DNA of 64,000 nt, from the NCBI RefSeq assembly GCF_905475395.1, contig NC_058337.1:105270368-105334367 (forward strand), given 5' to 3'. The position numbers were made by a program, and so were the translations under genes. Origin of the DNA: Chrysoperla carnea (lineage: Eukaryota > Arthropoda > Insecta > Neuroptera > Chrysopidae). Of this stretch, positions 50,409 to 61,670 are shown piece after piece. Every line of letters begins with the position of its first letter. Positions within the stretch are counted from its first letter, which is position 1. Below the pieces are notes generated by a model, which saw nothing but the letters and a program-made list of their open reading frames with translations, was not told the DNA's origin and ran no database searches.

Positions 50409-50713
50409 TAGCTTCCCAGAGAGGGAAAAACATTAAAAAAAGGTCTTTTTAGGCTTCATAGATTATTCTTCGAACATGTACTGCAGCTTATGCTGGAACG
50501 ATCATTATCTCCATAGATAAATGATGTGTTTTATCCACTTTTCAGATTCTGTTTATTAAGTTTTTTCCAGTTTTTTTTATTACCATTAAAAAACGGCTCA
50601 ACTAATTCTGATGAAAACTCGTTCAGTTCTTAAATACGCGATTACTCATCGAATAAACCCAGTTATGTGTTAATGTCATAACTGTTGGCGAGATAATCGA
50701 GGCAAAATAATCC

Positions 50714-50766
50714 GAACGAACATACGCACATACGCACATACGTACACACACACACACACATACACT
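50714..50766. repeat. (CATACG)n/(CA)n microsatellite
   Basis: CATACGCACATACGCACATA then a CA run; follows GGCGAGATAATCGAGGC, probably the tail of a LINE-like repeat. Confidence 0.6.
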
Positions 50767-51519
50767 CACAATTATCACATTGAAAAGGTTAGATTCGGAT
50801 ATTGCGGCCTTGAAACCGTGGAAATATGTAAAACTGGAGATTTTCAAAATCGGCCCCATATTAAATGAACTTCCTCTGGGAGGTAAATAAAGGATTTTTA
50901 AATGATATTGTCCATGTAAGTACCAAATTTGACTAACCTCACAAAAAAGTCATTTTTTCAAAAATTTCAACACTCTACCTCTTAATAAGAAGGCTTGTCC
51001 GGTTATAAGTATTTTGAGAAATTATCATTATTTTAAGGTTATTTATCATTTGCTGATGTCCTGTTATAACTAGGATCCTGTTATAACTTGATTAATGTTA
51101 TATATAATTTTTATCATCCTGTATGTTTCTTTTAAATTTTTCTGCGTAAACCTACGCAAAATTCTGTCAATATTTCAAGTTCTAAAAACTGCTAAGAAGA
51201 AAACACTAGGCTGGAGTTCTGTGGACAATGAAATGTTTCTAGATATAGATCATTTTCCATGTAGTTTGATCCATAGAATTGATTTAACAGATGATTATTA
51301 CAGATCTATTTTCTCAGTCAACTTTTCACAACCCACATTTTCCGATAAAAAAATGCATCAAAATCTACATTTTGTAATGCAATTGTTAGTCGACGTCTGA
51401 AACCGTCTAAAATCAATTATATGGTTCCAATAAAAATTGATATATATCTCGAGTAAATCTTTGAATTTTCATCCTTGCTAGCGCCTGCACTACAGTGTAG
51501 ACGGACTACTCTAAGTGAA

Positions 51520-51552
51520 AATAATCAACAACAACAACAAAACAACAACATT
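51520..51552. repeat. (CAA)n microsatellite
   Basis: About nine CAA units with one interruption, after GACGGACTACTCTAAGTG; such runs often close insect LINE copies. Confidence 0.65.
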
Positions 51553-51858
51553 GCCAAGAATTTATTATAAAAAAATAAATAAATAATGAAATATTGAATA
51601 ATATGTATTTCACAGAATATTTAATAAATTCAAATGAACTGAATTTTTATTGACTATATATTGCAAAAGATTATGCCACGCCGGTGTAGAGTATAAGACA
51701 GACAAGTCTATGAAATTATTTTTTGTAATGTATTTTTCTTACGAGTTGCTGTCTCAAAGCTCTGGGAAATCGGGAGATAAACCAGAAAGTTGAGAGATAT
51801 AATGAAATTAATTTAATTTTATCACCGAATTATACTTATACGATGTATTTGGTGTTTT

Positions 51859-52371
51859 CAGGGGCGTAGGAACGAAATTTTTGCTGGGTGGGCAGGTTCG
51901 AAATTTTTACCCCCCCCCCCCTCCTAAATTTTCGATGATAATAATTTTATATAAAATATGTTTGTGATTGTTAATTGATATTATACCAGACAGTTTTTGT
52001 TAGTTGTAAATAATTTTTGCAAAATTTTTCTTTTCTTTTCCTTTTCTTCAATTTAATTTACACAATGTATCTAATTACATTTTTAGTTTTTACAAACTTT
52101 TACACTATACAAGTGCTTGCTAAAATTAAAAAGTCAATACAAAAGTCTTAAATTATACTTCACATTTTTTCAATCTTAAACCTAGATTTTGCCAAACACA
52201 GATTTGCGTTTTTCTGACCGTGCCACAAATTCTTGCCCTTAAAATTATCCTACACGAAATTTTAATAGAGCAATAAAATTTTTAATCTCTTCAACAAAGG
52301 AGCATGGCCCACCCAGGGAAATTCCTGGGTGGGCAGCTGCCCACCCTGACCATACGGCTCCTACGCCCCTG
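51859..52371. mobile_element. Non-autonomous hAT element, 513 bp, perfect 8-bp TSD
   Basis: Terminal inverted repeats CAGGGGCGTAGGA (left) and TCCTACGCCCCTG (right), 13 bp perfect, flanked on both sides by the identical octamer GGTGTTTT (51851-51858 and 52372-52379). CAGGG termini and an 8-bp duplication are diagnostic of hAT transposons. Subterminal GGGTGGGCAG motifs recur near both ends, plus a (C)n run at 51911. No transposase, so it depends on an autonomous relative. The perfect duplication points to a recent insertion. Confidence 0.92.
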
Positions 52372-52524
52372 GGTGTTTTGTATACCTACCTAGTTTTTCC
52401 ATAATTAAAAATTTAGATAAAAATCCTTCAAATAATTTAAAATAGAAGCTGCTCAGTACTGTCGAATTTACTTGAATATGAAACAATAAAATAATCTGAT
52501 TATTTACTGAACTGTGGAGGATGT

Positions 52525-52923
52525 ATGGTGGTAGCGGGAGTCGGAAGTAATTATAAGATTTCCGGACCTTCTCGAATAAATGCCATATACAATTCAAAAT
52601 ATTTTTCACAAAACAGTTTGTTTTCCCCTCTCCGGGTGGAAAGAGTCAACTTTGATCCCGCTGTGCTAAACGAAATTTCCGCCTCCGTTGAGCAAAAAAA
52701 TAGTATACACATCACGGGAACAAGTAAAGAATGTCTCGGATTTCTTGTTTATCACCCACGACTTCTAAATATCGCTATATTTGGATCGATTTTAGTCCTT
52801 ATCTCAAAAACTATTCGACCAGTCAACATATGTACCCAATTTTTTTACTTTTTGGGTCAAAAAGGGGGGGGGGCTTTGAAAAAATCGAGAAAAATGCAAA
52901 AAAAATTTTGTTTTGGAATTTAA
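52525..52923 (+). other. Unrecognised 132-codon open frame, probably repeat-derived
   Basis: The longest ATG-started open frame in the window and somewhat GC-richer than its surroundings. The translation has no motif I recognise, ends in a G8-run frame, and overlaps a block (GATCGATTTTAGTCC...CTCAAAAACTATTCGACCAG) that recurs at 53017 outside the frame. Most likely part of a transposable-element remnant rather than a gene; a short single-exon gene cannot be excluded. Confidence 0.25.
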
Positions 52924-53085
52924 TGAAACTCGGTGAATGGGGTAATTTTTATCCAAAAAGTATAAAAATCAGGTTAATTTAATGATTGGATTCAGAGTTT
53001 TTGAGATATCGCAATATTTGGATCGATTTTAGTCCGTATCTCAAAAACTATTCGACCAGTCAGCAAATGTACCCGACGTTTGTAC
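52786..53085 (+). repeat. Direct duplication of a ~65-bp block
   Basis: GGATCGATTTTAGTCC(T/G)TATC, CAAAAACTATTCGACCAGTC and ATGTACCC occur at 52786-52846 and 53017-53080, 231 bp apart. The wording is typical of insect repeats; the parent family is not known to me. Confidence 0.7.
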
Positions 53086-53512
53086 TATTTGGGAAATTGG
53101 AGATTTTCGTATGGAATTTTTAAAAAAATAATTATCCAAAAAAACAGTGCCGTTTTATCCTAAACTAAAAATAATTTTGATATACTTGCACATATTTAAT
53201 TATTTTGATTATATGTCAATTTACTTAACTTTACAAAACTAGGAAATTTACAATCAGAATGCACAAGTTGTATCTACATATATTAGATAATCAATTAAAA
53301 ATTTTTATCTATTGTTGTGTAACCATCTTGGCATGATAGATAGGTACTATAAAAAATTTTCTTGCAAAAGTTATGTAAAAACATTCTGCTGTCATTCATC
53401 CGTGTTTATGTCAGATAATAATATATTCATAGTGTATTCAAATTATTATTAAGTATAATATATAGATAAAAATCAATTGATGTAGGTACATTGGCTGCAT
53501 AGCATATATTTA

Positions 53513-53679
53513 ACACTAGCAGTTACCCACTCGCTTCTCTGACCAATTTCAACTTTAAAAAGAAAGACAACCATGTATCACTTTTGTTCACAATTACAAA
53601 GGTTTTTTTAAAAAATACAGCTCATGTTACTCGCTGACAAACATACTTTCATACAAATATAACGCTGAGATTAGCGAGT
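53513..53679 (+). repeat. LINE-like tail fragment
   Basis: ACTAGCAGTTACCCACTCGC resembles the conserved block at 61136 in the lipase intron (TAGCAGTTACCCGCCCGC). It is followed by an unremarkable AT-rich stretch up to the TTAA element at 53680. Confidence 0.45.
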
Positions 53680-54215
53680 TTAAGAATGTACGTGTGCTAG
53701 GGCAATTTTGGATAAAAGGCTTGATTTTTTTAATGAAGTTGGACTAAGGTAGGAAAACGGTAGATGGATGGTAAGTTTTTCATAGATTTTTCCAAAACAA
53801 AAGTCGGTGGAAATGAAAAAAAAAAAACTATTTAAATTCAAATAAAAACTTCAATAAAATATTGAAAAATGTAAAATATTTAAGGATGTATGAGCACGGT
53901 AGTGGGGACACAAATCAAAAAATATATTTTTTTCAGTTTCAATGATGAATTAAGTTATAACTTGACAATATAAGACGAAAAGTAAGAATAAAATTTATCG
54001 ATATCTTTAATAATTTTCAAAATAACGAAAATTGAAAATTTTTTTATATTTATTTAGCTTTCGATAATTCAAAAAACCAAGGCAGATTTCGAAAAATTGT
54101 GTTCTTATTTTTCGTCCACATTCATGAAGTTATAACAAAATTCATCATCAAAATTGAAAATAAGGTACAAATAATTTCAACCACAAGTCTAAACTTGCCC
54201 TAGCGCACGCATTTG
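53680..54215. mobile_element. TTAA-type element, right end truncated
   Basis: Left end TTAAGAATGTACGTGTGCTAGGGCAA; the inner right repeat TTGCCCTAGCGCACG is present near 54196, but the expected closing TTAA is replaced by CATTTGGGGTACAA. The interior is clearly the same family as 32425-33052. Non-coding. Confidence 0.65.
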
Positions 54216-54921
54216 GGGTACAATCCTGATATTAGATGGTTTATAAGTGAAAGGTTTCATGGACTTTAGTTTTACACATTTCTTTCCTATTTTTCAATTT
54301 TTTTAAGATTTATTCATTTAAGATATATGAAAAATCTAACCAAAAAAAAAAGTTTTACAAAATTTATTTAAAAAATTGTACAAAGCTATGCATTTGTTAA
54401 TTTTTGGATACAAAAAAATTGAATTGATGATTGAGATAGATCTCTCTTTTTTCATAAAAGCTGATTTTTTAAAAATTTTCTTCAAATCAAAAACTTATTT
54501 GCCTCAATTTAAGCGTGACAATTTTTGAGGAGCACTTTGTATTTGCACGTATAATATATAATTAATTGAGTATCAATCACATCGATTTGAGAAAGTATAA
54601 TAATAATATAATTATTGTCCTACATTATACAAGTTTTAAATATACTATTTATAGGATTTTTTATACGAATTAAGGTCACTTTATAAGAGTATCTTGTCTT
54701 CTAGTATGAATATCGTATCATTTTCGCTTCTCAAACGATGGTTTTTGTAATAAATAAAAAAGCGTTCATTCAGACAGATCTCTAATTTCATCGAGAATAG
54801 GTTATGATACAAATCGTGTATTATAACGTAGATATAGTGACTTAACAGGTTATCACGAATAATAATTCTTATAATTTTTTAGTAATTTTATACCGTATGT
54901 TATTTACTTTAAAAAGTTTTG

Positions 54922-55450
54922 AAATTTAAAAAAATTTTAATAAAAAATACTTTCTAAGGAACAAGCTTTTATTGTACTAAAAAGTAGAAAATAATTTTAT
55001 CTATGAGTCACTCATACCCGACTATTTATAAAAGCTTGAGCCGCTCATTTTAAAATATCAAAAATGAATCGGAACGCCTCATCTACTCCACATGCCTAAT
55101 TATTTTTCGATTCATTCTTGATATTAAGCGTCTCAAGTTTTTACCAAATAGTCGGGTATGAGTGATTCATAGATAAAGTTATTTTCTTCTTTTTAGTACA
55201 ATAAAAGCTTGTCCCTTAAAAAGTATATTTTATTAAAATTTTTAATTTAAGAGTAAAAAAATGTATATATATAAAATATGGTGGAAGCGATGGGAAAATC
55301 AGGACGCCACAACCTTATCATACATTGTCATCCAAACTAAATGTGCATGCAAAATTTTAGCTCATTCGGAAACCGGGAAGTGGATCAATTTTGACTTTAA
55401 AGATTTGATTACAGACAGACAACGGGACAGGTGAAACTAAATAAAAGCTT
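54922..55450 (+). mobile_element. Family-D element: long hairpin plus conserved tail
   Basis: Better preserved copy of 47538. The near-palindrome spans 54922-55254 with arms of about 148 bp and a loop of about 38 bases (around CTACTCCACATGCC). The tail continues with GGTGGAAGCGATGGGAAAAT, GGAAACCGGGAAGTGGATC and GACAGACAACGGGACAGGTG to ATAAAAGCTT near 55450. The tail resembles widespread insect non-LTR/SINE tails. No coding. Confidence 0.75.
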
Positions 55451-58209
55451 TTCAAATGATGCTATATTTTAGTTGGTTCCTAACAAATCGATTTTTAGCG
55501 CAAATTAAACCAAATGTCAATTCAAAAACTTAATCGATCGAATTTACTGAGCCTCGTGTTTTTTAGGCATTGAAAACGGAAAAACAAGTTAAATTTTAAC
55601 CCGGGAAAACAGACAGATTTTTCACTTAATTTATTCTTAAAATGAATAAGTGGAACATCTGAACACTAAAACTCTTCTTTCCATATTTATTCCTTATAAA
55701 TTTATTAAACATGCTAAATTTTAAACAGTTTGATTGAATAAAAAAAATTTCCAATATTATCCCAAGTTATCAAATATTCGACCCGTACAAATTTCAAACC
55801 ACTCTAAAAACATGCTCAAACCGCCCCTGAATCTGTCTGCATCACAGTATATAAATTAATTTCTAAAGCATTACCATGATCTCAATATTTCAAGAATACA
55901 AAAAAATAAGTCTAAATATGATTTCCCAAACGTTTATTATACCTACATTTTAGGTTCATATTTTGGTGACTTGAGGATTACATAAACAGATGTTTTTAGA
56001 AAAAGCCCTCGAAATATCTAGAAAGTTTTTATATATTGTGTATGTAAATATTTGAAATCGCAGTAAGTGTATTTGATTTATAAAACTGTTTCAAACAAAA
56101 GTTGTTGTGAAAAATGTACAACGCTCATGACTTAAAAAAGTTTACATTCGCCGTGCCCTTTAAAACTTTTGATCAAAATCTTGCAAACTTCACCTCAACA
56201 AAACAAAAAACAAATCCTCACAATATGAGCAAATTTGAACGAAGCCTAATCCTTATAAAATTTAAAGCTGACCTAACCCAATTCCACAACATTGGAAAAA
56301 AAATTAATAAATAGTAGTGTTTGCTTTTCTTCTTTTTTAATCCCTTTTTTTTCTCTTTAATATAAAGTCATTTTTATTGGACGCTAATATTAAAAGCGAA
56401 TGGTGAACACGAAAATTTTTCCCTTTTCCGAATTTTACTTTATTCAAAATGGTAAACATAAAAATTTTCAAGCAGGTTAAACTTTTTTTGTCTCGTTTTT
56501 CTCTAGCAAAATTACAATAGTTTACTGCTGATAATATTTCTGTAACAAAAATTATAATAAATCAATTGAAATTACCGTAATGAATAAATAAAATCGTTTT
56601 TTTGACCTTGTTGTAAAAAAAAAAACCATCACCGTCAGTCATGAGAAAGTGTTTTTTTTTTTTTTGCAAAAATAAGACAAAAACAAAAATTAATTATAAC
56701 ACTCGTAAAAATATCGTAAATTTATTAGGCTTCCAAAAATATACGGTACTAGCTGATGCCCGAAACTTCGTACACAAGTTTCAAACCTTTAAGTCTTATA
56801 AGGCACTCTTATAAAGTATGCCCTCCTACCCTCAACCTCTATTTTGGCATCAGCTGCCTAATTCTTTTACCTTTCTTTAACTTGTGGTCATATTGCCATT
56901 TATTACAGCGTAACATAATAGTTGAAATAAATTTTAAAAATGAAATAGATATTGTGATGAGTCTGGTATACGTCGTTTCTAGAAAGAATGTAAAGAAATT
57001 TGGCATCTTAGGTAGCTGTACAAATAATAAATTAAAACGTGTTTTCCATGGCAACGACATATATGAAAATGTGTAGTTACGGGCGGGATGAAAATAACAA
57101 GTCATTTCTCTACGAACAGTCATTGTGGACGAATCATTGTAGATACTATTGTCTATACTATAGTGCTAAGAATGGCTTCTAAGTTCTTGTTTAATGTATT
57201 AGTTATGAACATATTTGGAAATCGAGATTGTAAATTGATATTGTGTGGAATAATATGTACCTTTTAAATTTTTACAAAAGGGCAATTTTTTGCTAAATAA
57301 TATAACTACGATAAATTTTCATATTTCATATTTCAGTATGTTCCCGTGGCTCTTTTTTGAAAAAATAAATGATGATTTATTAGATAAGAAATAAAAAATC
57401 CAACTTTCTATATTCCGTGGTTTTCCAGCTGTAAACGCACACAAGAAATCCCCCTTAAATTTTATAAAAATATAGAAGATACTCCAAGCACTTATAGAAA
57501 GAAAATTAATTATAATTTCAGTGAGTAAATCAATCAATATATATATTGGATACGAATGGAATCCTTATAAAATGATTATTTAAATGAAAGTTTTCATCAT
57601 TTGCTTTGCTACTTTAATTTCTATCTTTCAAGTTGCGTGTAACAAGTGTGTGTGAATATAATATTATTGAAAAAAAAAATTAATTATTAATTTATTTATG
57701 GAATAAAATACTCATCATCAGCAAAGCAGCATCATACATATTAATTACAACAATAAAAAAATTATTTATTACGTGAGTTTTTATAATAATTATTATCACT
57801 ATTATAAATATTATTAAATCATCTTTTTAATAATGAAAGTTTGAAATATATTAAAGGTGGAATAAAATTATATATTTCTCTGTCTATTTCATCTATTAGT
57901 TTTATTAAATTACCATATCAGTATTTTTTTAAACCATAAAAGTAGGTAAAACTCCATAAATGCACCATAAATATAATCAAAAAAATTTTTTTTTAATATT
58001 AGAGGCTTCAAAATGAATTTTTTGAAAAGTTGAACGCGAATTTTTGTGTTTTGTACAAATTTAAAAAAAAAAAACATACTTTAGATTTATTCAAGAGTCC
58101 GCCAAAGTTTTTCGAATCGTAATTGGTTCTAGTTTGCAATTTTGTTTAACATGATTGGATTTCACATACTTCGTCAACCCTATTGAAAATTATTTACTCA
58201 ATAAAAATA
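55451..58209. other. Gene-free stretch
   Basis: No coding region recognised. Contains the LINE-like fragment at 56749, and the overlapping frames at 56756 (+) and 56839 (-) look accidental. Confidence 0.5.
56749..56830 (+). repeat. LINE-like tail fragment
   Basis: ACTAGCTGATGCCCGAAACTTCGTAC is typical of insect RTE-like 3' regions (compare ACTAGCTGTG at 6065 and 24089). The end is undefined. Confidence 0.4.
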
Positions 58210-58412
58210 TATTTTAGCCTTAGGTTAGGTTAGGTTATATTGGCTGTCTACGAAGGACACACTTAAGCTATAGAGCCTATTGTGATACCATTTATGTGTT
58301 TTACCACCTTTTCACTGATAATTTCATTTATCAGCTCCTCTAATTTCAGAGGCTGAGTGGCACCTCCTTCATGCATATACCATGCACTACACCAGCCCAT
58401 CACAATTATTAC
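58210..58412 (-). repeat. Copy of the SINE-like repeat at 36590, headless
   Basis: Shares TTACCACCTTTTCACTGATA, TTTCAGAGGCTGAG, CACCTCCTTCATGCATA and CACTACACCAGCCCATCAC with 36590-36720, but the tRNA-like head is absent. The outer part has TTAGGTTAGGTTAGGTTA and CGAAGGACACACTTAAG, probably the tail of the full element. Confidence 0.6.
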
Positions 58413-59789
58413 AAATTTTAGCCTTAGAAACGTAAAATTTCAATTTTTATTTTCAAATTTGATCAGAAATGCAAAAATAATTTTTATTTTGTTCTGTGTA
58501 CAACGAGGAGAGAAATTCCGATAGTAAGCAAAGTCTTAGAAAAAAGCTTTTGTTATAATTTATTAGATATTATTATAATTTTTTGTTTTTGTAACTCTTT
58601 TATTTGAAATATTCGTTGTTTTGACTAAAAAAAATTTCGACTAGAACTCCAGACCTTTTACGTTGTAAATGCAATCCATTACTTATAAAATTTTATTCTT
58701 AAAAATTTTAATTTATAATTTTTATAATATATTTGCTTTGAATTTTTTACTATTTTTGTAGTTAAATATCGAATAAAATACCTTCAGTAATTTAGAAATT
58801 TTCTATATATTATAAATAATAACTATTATTTTATATGAAAAGTCAACTTGTGTGTACTTTCAGTCCTCGATTAAAATTTAGTCACACCGGTTTAATGTCA
58901 CAAAACTAAATTAATAATTAATTTTTATTTATTTGTGATAAATTTCTTTTAGAAAATCTTCAATTTCATTAAATAAAAATATTAATTTACGTGACATGAA
59001 GTGATTTTTTTTGCATGTTTTTCAAACAATATGGATGGAAAATCGTAAATATATAAATTAATTTTATTTATTAAATCCGAAGATAGATTATTTTTAAATC
59101 GAAATGCAATTTTTTTTTACAAATATTAATTTTGAATTCGAAAAAATAATAATCCAATTTCATAGCGCTTGATCTATTATTCTTCGAACTTTCCATATCT
59201 TGTCCGTGAAACTTGCTCAAATTTACAACTGTGGTCTCTCTGTGGAATGAATCGAAAATTCCTTTATTCGATTTACATGCCTTTTACAGAAATGAAAAAA
59301 CTTGCCTTTTGTTAGAAGTTATGGTTAAAAACAAATAATTTCGGCTTTAATCGCGACACAAAAGATCGAATTTATTGTAGAAATTATCTTTTCTAATTAT
59401 TTTCCGATAAATTTTACAGTCAATAACAAAGCAGAGAGTTTGCAAATGTTGAAAGCGTTAAAAAATGAAGTGCAATTGTAAAAAAAAACTTTTTCCACAG
59501 CTTTCGACTGCTGCAATATTCCTGATATTTTTTCAACTATTGCTCCGTCAACAGTTTTCTCTTAAAAGATATAGCAGGCAAAAAATTCGCAAACTCGAAT
59601 TCCATAATTAATTTAACACTCGATCGAATCTTTGAATTCGCTTCATCGTAGCCTCATAAGGTCTCAAAAAAAATGTATTCGCTATTAAAAAAAAAAAAAA
59701 AAACCTGATCTTTAGAAGATTTAATGTGTTCAAAGAATATAACTCGATTTCTCATTTTGTAACGTTTTTTTTTTTTCTTTTTGTTACAG
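58413..59789. other. AT-rich sequence upstream of the lipase exon
   Basis: Probably intronic if the lipase has an upstream non-coding exon. It ends in a strong pyrimidine tract (59765-59783) and TTACAG. No TATA box or initiator clearly placed to serve as the lipase promoter was found near 59.5-59.8 kb. Confidence 0.45.
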
Positions 59790-59816
59790 TGATTGTATGA
59801 TTGTCTATGTTTTGTC
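59790..59816 (+). promoter_or_regulatory. 5' UTR portion of lipase exon, with overlapping upstream ATG
   Basis: Short leader between the TTACAG acceptor and the lipase ATG. It contains an ATG at 59797 in another frame; that reading runs 17 codons to TGA at 59848-59850 and overlaps the lipase start. If transcribed as drawn, this upstream ORF could dampen translation. The acceptor implies at least one further upstream, non-coding exon. Confidence 0.55.
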
Positions 59817-59982
59817 ATGGGGCGACACCTCACCGCAAAACTGTTGGTGACGGTTTACTACTGCACAATATTAATTTTACCATTAATTATACAACAATTT
59901 GATAAGGTCAATGCTGGTATTTTGGATCCATTTGAATGGGCCCGTTCAGATCGTATTGAAGTCAATATTCCATGGTTACCTT
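59817..59982 (+). CDS. Pancreatic-lipase-family protein, first coding exon (partial gene)
   Basis: First coding exon of a secreted triacylglycerol-lipase-like protein, continuing at 61671. The exon probably starts at 59790, after a long pyrimidine tract and TTACAG; the first in-frame ATG is at 59817. Residues 1-8 are polar or basic, 9-25 strongly hydrophobic, and small residues follow near 32-34, so this is a signal peptide for secretion. The mature N-terminus then has a DPFEW stretch and ends ...IPWLP before a GTAAGT donor at 59983, in phase 1. Joining to 61671 completes a Phe codon and keeps the frame open. The family hydrolyses acyl esters of lipids outside the cell; some insect members are catalytically dead or yolk-protein-like, which cannot be judged because the catalytic Ser, Asp and His lie beyond the window. 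An out-of-frame ATG at 59797 precedes the chosen start. The signal-peptide and lipase assignment is firm, the subfamily is not. Confidence 0.85.
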
Positions 59983-60339
59983 GTAAGTGTCCAGTTTATT
60001 ATATTATTTTTTTATTAATTAAAGTTATTACAAAATTATTTTACATAAATTAAAATTTAATTAAAGATAAAAAACAAATTCTGTAATTGACATTGACATT
60101 AATTTTTAAGTATCTTAATTTAACTTTAATTTTAAGTAGATTTTGAATATTAACAATAATTAAAGAGATTTGCCATAATTTATTTAAACCAGTTGCCTAC
60201 AGTCCCAGGCAATATTTTACAAATGCTTTTTAACAAAAAAAAAACAGCTTTTTTTGGGAAAATTCTGGCAAACAGTTTTCTTTCAGGGAGCTCCAGATTT
60301 TACTTGTGTCACAATCTTTAAAATTGATTAATAACTGTT

Positions 60340-60832
60340 ATACCATGTATATATGAAATTTACATAGTATATTAAGTTTAGTCCCAAGTTTGTAACGCTT
60401 AAAAATAATGATGCTAGGAAAAAAATTTTGTCATAGGTGTTCATAAAATCACCTAATTAGTCCATTTCCGGTTGTCCGTCCGTCTGTGGACACGATAACT
60501 CAAAAGTCAAGTTCGTAAATGAGCATCATAGGTCAATTGGGTCTTGGATCCGTAGGACCCATCTTGTAAACCGTTAGAGATAGAACAAAAGTTTAAATGT
60601 AAAAAATGTTCCTTAACAAAAATTAAACAACTTTTGTTTGAAACATTTTTTCGTAAATATCACTGTTTACCTGTGAGGGCGCCAATTAGGCGAAAATTTT
60701 ATAATATGTACTATACTTGATTATTAGTTATGTGTGTGTCACATGTTTGTATGTGTAATGTGATAAAGAAATCAACACTGACTATGCATGGTATTTCAAC
60801 AATTAACTCAGTCAATTGTTTGTTTTCACTTG
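60340..60832 (+). mobile_element. Family-A repeat, full copy in lipase intron
   Basis: From ATACCATGTATA at 60340 to GTTTTCACTTG at 60832, with TATGCATGGTAT at 60783-60794. Contains GTCCGTCCGTCTGTGGACAC, a shorter core than other copies, and GAGGGCGCCAATTAGGCG. Same orientation as the lipase gene. Non-coding. Confidence 0.8.
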
Positions 60833-61135
60833 TTTTTTATTTGCAATTCTAATAAATAAATAATAAAAATGTCAAACCTTCACTTTTCTATTTACTATTT
60901 AAGGTAGTTTGGCCATAAACTCCCTTTTCTTAGGAATTTGGTAAAGTTAAAATATAGTGTTATATTCTAAGATGTATTTAATTGTCAAAAAAAATAATTT
61001 TTTAATCAATTTTATTATAAAGCTGAAGAATTTGTTTGTGCTAATCTTATGAACTACTGATTCGAACTGAAAATTTTTTTAGTATTGGATAGATCTTTTA
61101 TCGAGGAAGGTTATAGGTGATATAACATCACGCGA

Positions 61136-61340
61136 TAGCAGTTACCCGCCCGCTTCGCTGGATGATTTGGAAAACTACTGAATGGATTAAAACATAGGCT
61201 ATAATTAATAAAGATGGTAGTTACCCGCCCTCTACGGGTATTAATATATTTCTTAATTAATATTTCTCTTTTAAAAACAAAATAATTTGGTTTCATAATA
61301 AAAAGTAATCGTCCAGCGAAGCGGACGGGTAATTGCAATT
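61136..61340. repeat. Inverted pair of LINE-like tails in lipase intron
   Basis: AGTTACCCGCCCGCTTCGCT at 61140-61159 pairs with its near-complement AGCGAAGCGGACGGGTAATT at 61315-61334. A third partial copy, TAGTTACCCGCCCTCTACGG, lies at 61210. In pre-mRNA this would form a stem of about 30 bp. Confidence 0.75.
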
Positions 61341-61670
61341 ATTTATAAAATAAAAACTAGGAAAAATTTGAAATGAATATCATCATATATCGATTTGCTG
61401 AAAAGATGAAAAAAGAAATTTATATATAGGCAGGGCAGTTGTGTGCGTGTGTAGAGTATATGTATATGTATACACACTATGTCTAAGTATTATGACTCTT
61501 GTCACAATTAATGCTCGTAAATATGACATTTTGTTTATGAAATTGTCTATAAACTGCACAAACTACATTAATTTGCTTCCAATTTACTGTAATTTTTTTG
61601 ACAAGTATAATGAACTTATAGTTTTACATTTTAATTATCTAATAAGATATAATTTTTTTTCTCCTTTCAG

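Larger units (their letters stand above)
59983..61670 (+). other. Lipase intron (1,688 bp) carrying repeats
   Basis: GT-AG intron between the two lipase exons, phase 1. It holds a complete family-A element (60340-60832), an orphan TTAAGGTAGT end near 60898, and an inverted pair of LINE-like tails (61136-61340). No additional exon is needed, since the flanking exons join in frame into continuous lipase sequence. The short reading frames inside have no coding signal that I recognise. Confidence 0.8.

Noticed and set aside
51095..51400. 101-codon open frame
   Set aside because: No recognisable motif or homologue by eye; the following GTGTAGACGGACTACTC and (CAA)n look like a repeat tail. Chance or transposon-derived.
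56756..57123. 106-codon plus-strand and 94-codon minus-strand frames
   Set aside because: They overlap each other and start in a LINE-like tail (56749); no recognisable domain.
58214..58231. TTAGGTTAGGTTAGGTTA as an insect telomeric (TTAGG)n array
   Set aside because: The unit is not uniform TTAGG (it alternates as TTAGGT) and it is short; it lies at the edge of an interspersed repeat.
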